Assembly: GCA_051252005.1 (NCBI GenBank)
Contig: JBPOEZ010000003.1
Span: 449,520 to 513,519 of the forward strand
Direction: 5' to 3'
Length of the DNA stretch: 64,000 bases
Source: JACOMS01 sp051252005
Lineage (GTDB): Bacteria > Pseudomonadota > Alphaproteobacteria > Caulobacterales > Maricaulaceae
Shown piece by piece: positions 9,123 through 17,553 of this stretch. A program made the translations under genes and the position numbers. Below the pieces are notes generated by a model, which had not been told where the DNA came from, made no database searches, and saw nothing but the letters and a program-made list of their open reading frames with translations. How positions within the stretch are numbered: the first letter of the stretch is position 1; each line of letters starts with the position of its first letter.

Positions 9123-10069
9123 GACTGAACCTCCTCGGCCCGTTTTTGGGAGTGCAGCCCCAACATCCGGCTCACAGAAATCGCAAGTTCGGCCCGGTTT
9201 AGAGTGTACAGGTGGAAATGTTGCACGCCTTGGTCAAACAGAGAGGCTGTCAATTCCAAGGCGAGCGATCCAGTTAAAAGCCTCCGCGTGTCTTCTTCTT
9301 TATCGAGTCCGTCAAAAAGATCCGCATACCAATCTGGCACGTTCACGCCGCACATATCGGACATACGTTTCAGGCCGTTAAAGTTTGGCTGCAACATTAG
9401 CCCCGGAACAATCGGGATATTAATTCCAGCATCAGCCACGCGGTCTTGGAAGCGTAAAAATGTATCAGCCTCAAAGAAAAACTGCGTAATTGCGCGGCTC
9501 GCTCCGGCGTCGACTTTGCGTTTTAAATTATCTATCTCTGTGTCCCAGCTTCCGCTCTCTGGATGCCGCTCAGGATAGGCGCTGACAGAGACTTCGAAAT
9601 CAGCGATATCTTTCAAACCCGCTACAAGATCCGCGCTATAGGCGTAGCCGCCAGGATGCGCCGAATAGGCGCTATCAACACCGGCGGGCGGATCGCCGCG
9701 CAAAGCCACAATATGGCGGACGCCGCTTTCCCAATATTCACGGGCGATTTCGTCTATAACCGCTCGATCTGCGCCGACACAGGTTAAATGCGCCGCAGGT
9801 TTTAGCGCTGTCTCCGCCGCCATACGCCGAACTGTATTATTCGTACGCTCACGGGTTGTGCCGCCTGCGCCGTAAGTCACGGATACAAAGTCTGGGTTCA
9901 TGACTTCAAGCTTGCCGATGGCATCCCAAAGCGTCTCTTCCATCTTGGCGTTTTTCGGCGGGAAAAATTCGTAACTAACCCGAACATCACGGCGGGACTT
10001 TCCGGCCGTCCGCGCGACAGGGCCTAATCCGGCTCGATCATCCGCAAACGTTTTCGCTTGTGCGCTCAT
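9119..10069 (-). CDS. metF: Methylenetetrahydrofolate reductase
   Basis: A 316-residue flavoprotein reducing 5,10-methylenetetrahydrofolate to the 5-methyl form used by MetH. The N-terminal VSYEFFPPKN motif, SVTYGAGG and TRERT are characteristic of the TIM-barrel MTHFR family. I place the start at ATG 10069 (MSAQAK...) rather than at the upstream ATG at 10108. It is preceded by AAAGGAAAAC, and it overlaps the stop of the regulator gene by four bases. It is the second gene of the operon and is directly coupled to the MetH homocysteine module. Confidence 0.95.
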   Translation of the reverse strand: MSAQAKTFADDRAGLGPVARTAGKSRRDVRVSYEFFPPKNAKMEETLWDAIGKLEVMNPDFVSVTYGAGGTTRERTNNTVRRMAAETALKPAAHLTCVGADRAVIDEIAREYWESGVRHIVALRGDPPAGVDSAYSAHPGGYAYSADLVAGLKDIADFEVSVSAYPERHPESGSWDTEIDNLKRKVDAGASRAITQFFFEADTFLRFQDRVADAGINIPIVPGLMLQPNFNGLKRMSDMCGVNVPDWYADLFDGLDKEEDTRRLLTGSLALELTASLFDQGVQHFHLYTLNRAELAISVSRMLGLHSQKRAEEVQS

Positions 10070-11022
10070 GATGTTTTCCTTTGAAAAGTATTCATTACGC
10101 CAAGCCAAAGCCGGACATCAGGCCGGTCGCCTTCGCTTGGAATGGTTTGTGTATCAGTTAAAGTCGCGCCGCTTTCGCCCATCCATTGCTGGATGTCTGC
10201 GTCGCTAAAACCGAGGCGGCGATGCGCGTATTTTGCCCGAAACGTTTCATGCTCGTGAGGAACAAAATCTACGATCAGAATTTTTCCGCCTGAGCCAAGA
10301 AGCCGCGCCGCTTCAAAAATGGCGTCCTGAGGGTCTTCGAGATAATGCAGCACCTGATGCAGTGTAACTAAGTCAGCCACGCCGTTTTCAAACGGTGCCG
10401 CGTAAAGATCGCCTTGGCGGACGGTTAAATGCGTCCGGCCTGCATCCGACAATTTATGCCGCGCGACCTTGAGCATATCGACATTATTATCGACGCCAGA
10501 ACCGCGCTTGACCTGACTGGATAGAACCTCAAGAACTCGTCCCGTTCCTGTGCCCAAATCAACCATGAACTCTATGCCGTCGCCGCCGACAATCGCGCGA
10601 ATGGCGCTTTCTATATTTTCGCGGGGTAAATACTCATCGCCGAGCTGCCCCCTATCATTGGCCACATCAACAAAAAATGCAGCAGCAGATTTAGCTCTTT
10701 CGCGACGCACATCGTCTAGGCGGCGGCGATCTTTTACAAGCGCCGGATCGTCTTGCGGTAAGCTCGCGAGCGTCGTGGCAACCAAAGCCGAAATCGCTTC
10801 ATTGCCCCTGCGAAGCCGCGAAAATACCCAGCTCCCCTCTTTGAGGCGTTCAAGAATTCCTGCCTCTTCGAGTGACTTAATATACTGAGTAATACGCGGC
10901 TGCGACAGACCCATGATTTGCACAAGCTCACTCACCGTCAATTCGCCGCTCGATAAAAGCGCCAAAATCCGCAAACGTTCTGTGTGCCCAAGCACCTTTA
11001 AAGCTGTCGCAAATCGTTCCAT
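10066..11022 (-). CDS. ArsR-family regulator fused to a class I SAM methyltransferase domain (SahR-like)
   Basis: The first 90 or so residues are an ArsR-type winged helix (LRILALLSSGELTVSELVQIMGLSQPRITQYIKSLEEAGI... region). Residues about 140-318 are a Rossmann methyltransferase domain with motif I DLGTGTGRVLEVL and the post-motif LVTLHQVLHYL. Such fusions next to metF/metH are known in Proteobacteria, and ArsR regulators responding to S-adenosylhomocysteine (SahR) control methionine-cycle genes. The MTase-like domain may therefore be a SAM/SAH sensor. No metal-binding CXC motif of metal-sensing ArsR proteins is present. It heads the metF-metH operon, and a 22-base palindrome suited to autoregulation lies at 11054-11075. 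Confidence 0.88.
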   Translation of the reverse strand: MERFATALKVLGHTERLRILALLSSGELTVSELVQIMGLSQPRITQYIKSLEEAGILERLKEGSWVFSRLRRGNEAISALVATTLASLPQDDPALVKDRRRLDDVRRERAKSAAAFFVDVANDRGQLGDEYLPRENIESAIRAIVGGDGIEFMVDLGTGTGRVLEVLSSQVKRGSGVDNNVDMLKVARHKLSDAGRTHLTVRQGDLYAAPFENGVADLVTLHQVLHYLEDPQDAIFEAARLLGSGGKILIVDFVPHEHETFRAKYAHRRLGFSDADIQQWMGESGATLTDTQTIPSEGDRPDVRLWLGVMNTFQRKTS

Positions 11023-11053
11023 CCGCCGTTGTTAACACGAGCAAATCCAAAAT

Positions 11054-11080
11054 GATATAAAAAAATCTTTATATCTTTAT
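11054..11080 (-). promoter_or_regulatory. Candidate operator of the methionine operon
   Basis: GATATAAA at 11054-11061 and TTTATATC at 11068-11075 form a perfect inverted repeat with a six-base spacer. The right arm overlaps a tandem repeat of ATCTTTAT (11065-11080). It sits 32 bases upstream of the ArsR-methyltransferase gene, in the place expected for an autoregulatory ArsR operator, and it is AT-rich like many such sites. Binding is inferred. Confidence 0.6.
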
Positions 11081-11191
11081 TTAATTTAAAATAGAGCCGA
11101 TAAGGACTTGTGAGAGATCGAAGCCCCCCCTGCACAGATTCTCCTCATAAGCGAGCAAACACAAAACGAATCACTTTTAGTTTGACTCTCA

Positions 11192-11207
11192 TTAACGTTT
11201 TGTTAAC
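11192..11207 (+). promoter_or_regulatory. CtrA box
   Basis: TTAA (11192-11195), seven bases, TTAAC (11203-11207) is an exact match to the full CtrA-binding consensus of Alphaproteobacteria. It lies 27 bases upstream of the start at 11234. Three GANTC sites for the CcrM-type methylase lie just upstream (11137, 11168 and 11184). Confidence 0.65.
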
Positions 11208-11233
11208 TTCTTTTCACGGGAAGGAGGTCAGCA

Positions 11234-11920
11234 ATGCAAGTGCAAGGACATTTCGACAAGAAAATTGTTGTCATTGATCACAACCCTGATTTCCTGACGG
11301 CAATGAAAGCTCTCCTCTATCAGGCAGGGTATATGAATGTCACAGGATTCGAGCATTCAGATGATGCCCATGCATTCATCAAAGCCTGCCACAACGACAT
11401 CTATAAGACCTACATAAACCTTATGCTTTACCCGCAACAAGGACCTGTACTGCTAGAAGAGCTTATGAAGGAAGACCTCTCGCCCGTAGGTTTCACCATG
11501 ATGTCCGACTTTGCACCTATTCCCCAGCGGCCTATATATTACACAAGCGCTGACATCAGCCAGCCTATCATTAAACCGCACTTTCGAAAGACGTTTTTCG
11601 AAAGTTTCGAATACATCCTTCACCTTGAAATGGCGTATATTCACCAACGCAAACTCATGCTAGCGCCAACCCCTCATAATGACGCTGATTTAAGTCAGGC
11701 GCGGCTCAGGCGCGAAGTAGAGGCCGCGCTAGCCATGAACATCCCTATTACCAACGCACCTCCGACACGTATCGAAAAAATTGGGGATGCTGCTATTGCA
11801 GGAGTGACGGCTATGACCATACATGAGGTTCTGACCAACCATTTCGATCCAAACTTCATTCAAACCGCGTTGCCCGAAATCACAGCGAGCCTTGGAAGCA
11901 TGCTTCCACTGATCAATTAA
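11234..11920 (+). CDS. Receiver-like protein lacking the phosphorylation site
   Basis: A 228-residue soluble protein. The first 50 residues (KIVVIDHNPDFLTAMKALL...) look like the start of a CheY receiver domain, with one aspartate where the acidic pair would be. Where the phosphorylated aspartate would be expected there is only YINLMLYPQQGP, so conventional phosphotransfer is unlikely. The rest is not recognised and shows no HTH or output enzyme domain. The start is well defined by GGAAGGAGG at 11219-11227. A CtrA box and GANTC sites in front suggest cell-cycle control. It is a single gene between the divergent methionine operon and ettA. Confidence 0.6.
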   Translation: MQVQGHFDKKIVVIDHNPDFLTAMKALLYQAGYMNVTGFEHSDDAHAFIKACHNDIYKTYINLMLYPQQGPVLLEELMKEDLSPVGFTMMSDFAPIPQRPIYYTSADISQPIIKPHFRKTFFESFEYILHLEMAYIHQRKLMLAPTPHNDADLSQARLRREVEAALAMNIPITNAPPTRIEKIGDAAIAGVTAMTIHEVLTNHFDPNFIQTALPEITASLGSMLPLIN

Positions 11921-12010
11921 GCCCACCTCCACGACTAACTCTTGCATTTTACCGCGCTGCGGCGCATATGCGGCGCGTATTCAATTTCCATAAATTCAAG
12001 GGTAATCTCT

Positions 12011-13669
12011 ATGGCGCGCCAGTTTTGTTATCATATGCAGGGCCTGACTAAAAAGTTCGGCAATAAAACCATTCTCGACAATGTGCATTTGTCTTTCTAC
12101 CCAGATGCCAAAATCGGTGTCGTCGGCGTTAACGGCTCTGGTAAGTCTACGCTGCTAAAAATTATGGCAGGCCTAGATTCCGAAGTCACTGGCGAGCATT
12201 GGGCCGCTGAAGGCGTTAAAGTTGGCTACTTGGCACAAGAGCCGCGCCTCGACGAAACCAAAGATGTTTGGGGTAATGTGATTTCCGGCTGTGAAGACAA
12301 GCAAATCTTTGACGATTATAATGCCGTCGCCATGGAAATGGCCGAGAACTACTCCGATGAAATCATGGAAAAAATGACCGAGCTACAAGAGCAGGTCGAC
12401 GCCCGTGATGCCTGGGATATTGATAGCAAGATTGAAATGGCGATGCAGGCCCTGCGCTGCCCGCCCAAAGACTGGCCCGTTGATACTTTATCCGGCGGTG
12501 AAGCGCGCCGCGTTGCTCTCTGCCAGATGCTTCTGTCCAAACCTGATTTGATGTTGATGGACGAACCCACCAACCATTTGGACGCGGAAACAGTAGCATG
12601 GCTAGAGAATTATCTGATTAATTATAAAGGCGCGATTATCCTGATTACCCACGATCGCTACTTCCTCGACAATATCACAAGCTGGACGCTGGAACTTGAC
12701 CGTGGACGCGGGCACCCGCACGAGGGTAACTACTCCTCTTGGCTCGAAGCTAAGGGGCAGCGCATGGATCAAGAAGGCCGTGAAGGCGATTCCAAGACCA
12801 AAGCCCTTAAACGCGAACTCGAGTGGATCCGCTCCAACCCCAAAGCCCGCCAAGCTAAATCCAAAGCGCGTTTATCGGCCTATGAAAAACTGCGCGACGA
12901 GGCCGAGGCCGAAGTCGTCGGCGTTGCCGATATTCGCATCCCGATGGGCGACCGCCTAGGCAACGTCGTTGTCGAAGCCAACAACATTTCCAAAGCCTTT
13001 GGCGACAAACTCCTCATTAAAGACCTGTCTTTCCGCCTACCTCGCGGCGGTATTGTCGGCGTTATCGGGCCCAACGGCGCGGGTAAAACAACACTCTTCA
13101 AAATGATCACCGGCAAAGAAGAGCCTGATGAAGGCTCCTTCAAAGTCGGCGAAACCGTCAAAGTCGGTTATGTTGACCAGATGCGCGATAATCTCGATGC
13201 GTCCAAAAACGTTTGGGAAGCGGTTTCTGATGGCCTCGACATCATCACTATGGGTAAGCGCGAAGTCCCGAGCCGAGCTTATGTCGGCGCGTTTAACTTT
13301 AAAGGCACAGACCAGCAAAAGAATGTCGGGCAGCTCTCCGGCGGTGAACGTAACCGCGTGAATTTGGCGAAGATGCTCTCCAAGCCGTCTAACCTACTTC
13401 TGCTCGATGAACCGACCAATGATTTGGACCGAGAAACACTCGCCTCCCTCGAAGTCGCTCTAGAGAAATTCCCAGGCTGCGCCGTGGTCATCTCTCATGA
13501 TCGCTTCTTCCTCGACCGTTTGGCCACGCACATCTTAGCGTTCGAAGGCGACAGCCATGTTGAATGGTTCGAAGGTAACTTCGCGGATTATATCGAAGAC
13601 AAAAAACGCCGCCTCGGCCCAGATGCTGATATGCCGAAGAAGCTGAAATTCGTGAAATTTGAGCGTTAA
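12011..13669 (+). CDS. ettA: Energy-dependent translational throttle protein EttA (ABC-F)
   Basis: A 552-residue ABC-F protein with two ATPase domains and no membrane segments. It binds the ribosomal E site and gates entry into elongation according to ATP/ADP ratio. Walker A motifs GVNGSGKST and GPNGAGKTT, signature LSGGE motifs, and Walker B LMLMDEPTNHLD and LLLLDEPTNDLD are all present. The inter-domain linker is the EttA type. I set the start at ATG 12011 (MARQFCYHMQGLTKKFG), which matches the EttA N-terminus; an in-frame start at 11942 would add 23 residues without homology. A terminator follows at 13727. Confidence 0.95.
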   Translation: MARQFCYHMQGLTKKFGNKTILDNVHLSFYPDAKIGVVGVNGSGKSTLLKIMAGLDSEVTGEHWAAEGVKVGYLAQEPRLDETKDVWGNVISGCEDKQIFDDYNAVAMEMAENYSDEIMEKMTELQEQVDARDAWDIDSKIEMAMQALRCPPKDWPVDTLSGGEARRVALCQMLLSKPDLMLMDEPTNHLDAETVAWLENYLINYKGAIILITHDRYFLDNITSWTLELDRGRGHPHEGNYSSWLEAKGQRMDQEGREGDSKTKALKRELEWIRSNPKARQAKSKARLSAYEKLRDEAEAEVVGVADIRIPMGDRLGNVVVEANNISKAFGDKLLIKDLSFRLPRGGIVGVIGPNGAGKTTLFKMITGKEEPDEGSFKVGETVKVGYVDQMRDNLDASKNVWEAVSDGLDIITMGKREVPSRAYVGAFNFKGTDQQKNVGQLSGGERNRVNLAKMLSKPSNLLLLDEPTNDLDRETLASLEVALEKFPGCAVVISHDRFFLDRLATHILAFEGDSHVEWFEGNFADYIEDKKRRLGPDADMPKKLKFVKFER

Positions 13670-13726
13670 AGCGCAGACCTAGCCGTTTGACATATGCCCC
13701 ATGCGGGCCTATTACGCGCAATAGCT

Positions 13727-13756
13727 AAGGGAGCCGGATGATCGGCTCCCTTTATT
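13727..13756 (+). terminator. Rho-independent terminator of ettA
   Basis: AAGGGAGCCG, loop gatgat, CGGCTCCCTT followed by TTATTTTA. It is a perfect 10-base-pair stem 57 bases after the ettA stop codon. Confidence 0.85.
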
Positions 13757-13805
13757 TTATGGCTCTTAAGGGTTCTTTCCCGGCGCGCCTGTTTGAAAGC
13801 CCCTC

Positions 13806-15425
13806 ATGACGACATTTTCCAGCCTCAACCTCTCTGCGCCTTTGGCAGAGTCCCTTGAAATATCAGGCTATACCACGCCGACCCCTATTCAGGCGCAAGC
13901 CATTCCGCTTGTGATGCAGGGCAAAGATTTGATGGGGATAGCGCAGACGGGTACTGGCAAAACCGCCGCCTTTGCTTTGCCTATTCTTGACCATATTATC
14001 CGCAAAGATATCATCGCGCCCAAGCGCGGCACGCGGGTTTTGGTCCTCGCCCCAACGCGGGAACTCGCCTCTCAAATCGCCGTATCTTTTCGCGGTTACG
14101 GACAATCAATTGAAGGCCTAAAAGTTCAGGCGATTTTCGGCGGCGTCAAAGCCCAGCGGCAAATCCAAAAAACCGTTCTCGGCAATGATGTTCTTGTCGC
14201 TACGCCTGGACGTCTTCTTGATTTGATTGACCAGAAAGCGCTGCGTCTGTCTGATGTGGAAATCCTTGTCCTCGACGAAGCCGATCAGATGATGGATATG
14301 GGCTTCATTCACGCCCTGCGTAAAATTGTACCTATGGTTCCGAAAAACCGCCAAACACTATTTTTCTCTGCGACCATGTCTCCGGCCATCACAAAGCTTG
14401 CCAAACAATTTCTGACAAATCCAGAACGCGTTTCAGTAGCCCCCGCCAACACAACGGCTGAGCGGGTTGAGCAGCAGCTTACTTTTGTAAACCAAGGCGA
14501 GAAACAGGCGCTCTTAACGCTGGCCCTCTCCAACCCAGACATTGATCGCGCTCTGGTCTTTACGCGTACGAAGCACGGCGCTGACCGTGTGGTGAAAAAG
14601 CTTCGCGCAGCGGGCCTCGAATCCGTCGCTATTCACGGTAATAAAAGCCAAAGCCAGCGTCAGCGCGCCCTCGAAGCTTTCAAGTCCGGCGATATCCGTT
14701 TCATGATTGCGACAGACGTCGCCGCGCGCGGTATCGATATTGAAGGCATCAGCCACGTCATTAACTTTGAAATTCCCAATGTGGCCGAACAATATGTTCA
14801 CCGTATTGGGCGCACAGGCCGCGCTGGACGGGCGGGTGTAGCCGTCTCATACGTCGCGCCAGATGAAAAGCCTTATCTCAAAGACATACAAAAGCTCTTG
14901 AAGATGACGATCCCTGTGACGTCTTTGCCAGATAATTTCAACGCAGAAGTTGCGCGCGTTAGTAAGCTTAAGCCTGTGCCAAAGCCTCAGGCGGCAGAAG
15001 GCAATCCGGCAAAAAAGAAAAAACAACGCCCCGGAAAATGGGAACGCGACGGCAAAAAGAGCGGCAATAAAGGCGGCGGGAATGCTGATGCCGGAAACGT
15101 AGAATTTGGAAACCGAAACTCCGATAACAGGAACAGCGATAGCAAGAGTACCGGAAATAAAAACAGAGCGTCGCACGCCAAGTCTGGACAAAGGTCCAAA
15201 CCCAAATGGACGCCAGATATGAAAGAAGTTGCTACGGCAGCCGACACCGATACGGACGGCCGCACATTTAAACGCAAACCCCGCCCCAATAATCGCCGCA
15301 ATGCAAAACCGGGCGAAGCCACAGAGGGAAACCCGGATAGCCGCCGCGCGCAAAAGAAACCGCACCATCGCGGCAAAGGCTCTAACGCGCAGAAAAAGCC
15401 AAGCAACCGCTCTAGGCGGCCATAA
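13806..15425 (+). CDS. DEAD-box ATP-dependent RNA helicase (RhlE-like)
   Basis: A 539-residue RNA helicase. The core (about 1-375) contains the Q motif, AQTGTGKT, PTRELA, DEAD, SAT, the RGIDIE motif and HRIGRTGR in the right order, so it is expected to be an active ATP-dependent RNA unwinding enzyme. The last 160 residues are a disordered basic tail rich in Lys, Arg, Asn, Gly and Ser, the kind that gives RhlE/SrmB-type helicases non-specific RNA or ribosome affinity. No strong Shine-Dalgarno is visible. It is monocistronic between ettA's terminator and the peroxidase gene. Confidence 0.93.
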   Translation: MTTFSSLNLSAPLAESLEISGYTTPTPIQAQAIPLVMQGKDLMGIAQTGTGKTAAFALPILDHIIRKDIIAPKRGTRVLVLAPTRELASQIAVSFRGYGQSIEGLKVQAIFGGVKAQRQIQKTVLGNDVLVATPGRLLDLIDQKALRLSDVEILVLDEADQMMDMGFIHALRKIVPMVPKNRQTLFFSATMSPAITKLAKQFLTNPERVSVAPANTTAERVEQQLTFVNQGEKQALLTLALSNPDIDRALVFTRTKHGADRVVKKLRAAGLESVAIHGNKSQSQRQRALEAFKSGDIRFMIATDVAARGIDIEGISHVINFEIPNVAEQYVHRIGRTGRAGRAGVAVSYVAPDEKPYLKDIQKLLKMTIPVTSLPDNFNAEVARVSKLKPVPKPQAAEGNPAKKKKQRPGKWERDGKKSGNKGGGNADAGNVEFGNRNSDNRNSDSKSTGNKNRASHAKSGQRSKPKWTPDMKEVATAADTDTDGRTFKRKPRPNNRRNAKPGEATEGNPDSRRAQKKPHHRGKGSNAQKKPSNRSRRP

Positions 15426-15533
15426 GGCCGCGCCATTAAGTCTTTGTCATTAACGGTATCGTAACTTGAACCTCGCAGATTCCATTCTTACGAAAGTCGT
15501 AAGATAGTATTGTTCCCTGATTTGCGAGGCTTT

Positions 15534-17012
15534 GTGCGGTTTTCAGTTTTAGTTTTCGGCGTGTCCCTCATGGCGCTCACAGCATGCGGAGGCGGCGGAG
15601 ACACAACGACCACGACGCCGCCGGTTAACACAAACCAAGCCCCTATCGTCTCTAGCGCTAATGCCGACCAATCGGGACAGGTTGGGTTTAGCTTTTCTTA
15701 CGACGCGCTGCAAAATGGCCAAACTTTTTCTGACCCCAACGGGGACAGCTTAAATGTTAGTACCGCGATTGCGCCTGCTAACGCTGGCCTTACGGTCAAT
15801 AACAACGTCATTTCTGGCATGCCCAATCAAACAGGCACAATCACAGTCACAGTTACGGCTAGTGACGGCTCCGCGGGTATTGCGGATGTATTCACCATTT
15901 CGGTAACCGCTGACCAAGACGCGACACAGGCCAAGTTTGCCGGATCGTTTGATCTTGATAGCCTCGCCAATTACGCGAACCCCGTTATTCCGAACTATAT
16001 TCGCAACGCAAATACCGTACAAAATCCGGTTACCGATAAAGGCGCAGCCCTCGGCCGCGTTATATTTTATGACCGAGCGTTGTCTGCAAATGGCTTTGTC
16101 GCTTGCGCGACCTGTCACCAACAAGCCAACGCTTTTACTGAGCCCGGCGCGACAAGTCAGGGCGTGTTTGGCGGAATCACCGGCCGAAGCTCAATGCGGC
16201 TCCTCAATACGCTCTATGGACAGGAGACACGGTTTTTCTGGGATGAGCGAGCCGAGACGATGGAAGACCAAGTTACAAAACCATTCCAAGATCATGCCGA
16301 GCACGGCTTTAGTGGTCTTGATGGCCGCCCAGACTTTGATGATATGATAGCAATCATGGCCGCCGACGAATCCTACCGCGAGCTGTTCCGGTTTGTATTC
16401 CTCGACGAAAACATCACAGAGGCGCGCATCCAATCGGCGCTCGCTCAATTCGTCCACTCGATCACATCCTTTGACTCAAAATATGATACGGGCCGCGCTC
16501 AAGTTAATAATGACAATGACTCGTTCCCGAATTTCACTGCGGCTGAGAACGCTGGTAAAGACCTGTTCCTGCGGCCTATGGGCGGCAATAATGGCGGCGC
16601 AGGCTGCGGGCGTTGCCACACCGCGCCGGAGTTTTCCATTGTTCAAAATTCAAACCAAAACGGCGTTGTCGGCGTAGCGGCTGATCCGAATGCCTTTGAC
16701 TTTACCAATACGCGCTCTCCTGCGCTGCGTGATCTTGTCAAAGCCAACGGCACACCCAACAGCCCGTTTATGCATGATGGCTCTCTTGCCACATTGCGCG
16801 ATGTTTTAAATCATTATGACAACATTCCAGTTCCGGCCAATAATCCCGAGCGAACACAGTTTTTAAATACCATTGATAACCGCTTGGTGGACGTTGCAAC
16901 GCCGCGCGTTTTGAACCTATCCGAGACAGAGAAAGATCAGCTCATAGCCTTTTTGAGAACCCTTACAGGCACGAGTATCTATACAGATGAAAAATGGAAC
17001 GACCCATTTTAA
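15534..17012 (+). CDS. Lipoprotein with Ig/cadherin-like domain and dihaem cytochrome c peroxidase domain
   Basis: A secreted lipoprotein: signal segment followed by lipobox LTAC. After a Thr/Pro-rich linker there is a putative Ig/cadherin-like domain (about residues 30-125; SANADQSGQVG, ...GMPNQTGTITVTVTASDGS). Residues about 130-490 resemble the CcpA/MauG dihaem peroxidase family, with two haem sites CATCH and CGRCH. I prefer GTG 15534 with GAGG upstream over the TTG at 15510, because it gives a compact signal peptide. Function is likely periplasmic or surface peroxide reduction or oxidative modification; MauG-like activity cannot be excluded. It is a single gene ending in a terminator. Confidence 0.85.
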   Translation: MRFSVLVFGVSLMALTACGGGGDTTTTTPPVNTNQAPIVSSANADQSGQVGFSFSYDALQNGQTFSDPNGDSLNVSTAIAPANAGLTVNNNVISGMPNQTGTITVTVTASDGSAGIADVFTISVTADQDATQAKFAGSFDLDSLANYANPVIPNYIRNANTVQNPVTDKGAALGRVIFYDRALSANGFVACATCHQQANAFTEPGATSQGVFGGITGRSSMRLLNTLYGQETRFFWDERAETMEDQVTKPFQDHAEHGFSGLDGRPDFDDMIAIMAADESYRELFRFVFLDENITEARIQSALAQFVHSITSFDSKYDTGRAQVNNDNDSFPNFTAAENAGKDLFLRPMGGNNGGAGCGRCHTAPEFSIVQNSNQNGVVGVAADPNAFDFTNTRSPALRDLVKANGTPNSPFMHDGSLATLRDVLNHYDNIPVPANNPERTQFLNTIDNRLVDVATPRVLNLSETEKDQLIAFLRTLTGTSIYTDEKWNDPF

Positions 17013-17040
17013 GCCAAGTTCAACTCATCATTTAAGCATA

Positions 17041-17070
17041 AAAAAACCCGGCACAAAGTGGCCGGATTTT
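17041..17070. terminator. Bidirectional terminator
   Basis: AAAAcCCGGC, loop, GCCGGaTTTT: a stem with A and T tracts on its two sides, placed between the convergent genes ending at 17012 (plus) and 17089 (minus). It can serve both. Confidence 0.75.
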
Positions 17071-17088
17071 CATTTTATCTAATACAAC

Positions 17089-17421
17089 TTACGTTGCAGA
17101 AGCTTTATTTGACTTAAGGATGCGCTCCACCAAAGTCCTGACAATCGCCATGACAGAGGCCGCCGCAAATACAGCGCCTAGGCTAGAAAGGATTTTACCG
17201 AGTTCTGGGCCTATACCTTCAATACCGTTAAGAGCACCAGCGCCGCCCGCCATCAAAAAGATAGCCGCAATGATAACGCCGCGGCGATGTTCATGGTCTA
17301 AGAACCATCCGCTAATAAGACCGAGCACGGCCAATATGGTCGCATCAAAGCCGGTGTTGATAAAGGCAAGCAAAACGGCGGCGACCGCGCTGACAAGCCA
17401 AATAATTTTTGCAATAGACAT
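17089..17421 (-). CDS. Small four-helix membrane protein of unknown function
   Basis: A 110-residue protein made mostly of hydrophobic segments (about residues 4-21, 25-40, 47-65 and 78-98), with a charged DHEHRRG loop between the second and third helices and a Lys/Ser-rich C-terminus. The start at ATG 17421 (MSIAKIIWL) is supported by AAGGGG ten bases upstream; a longer frame from 17484 has a basic N-terminal extension without an RBS. I do not recognise the family. It stands alone between the peroxidase gene and the haloalkane dehalogenase. Confidence 0.6.
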   Translation of the reverse strand: MSIAKIIWLVSAVAAVLLAFINTGFDATILAVLGLISGWFLDHEHRRGVIIAAIFLMAGGAGALNGIEGIGPELGKILSSLGAVFAAASVMAIVRTLVERILKSNKASAT

Positions 17422-17553
17422 AAGTTTTCCCCTTAATGTTAAATCTGCGCCTCTTCGTGCGTCAGACCGCCGCAGGGTTAACAAGCTTTAATAAATAGTC
17501 AAGCAATCAGCAGCTGTAATCATAAAAAAAACAACTTTATGCAGCGGCAACGT

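Noticed and set aside
14847..15436. Minus-strand frames opposite the basic tail of the DEAD-box helicase
   Set aside because: Low-complexity coding sequence gives long antisense frames; no RBS.
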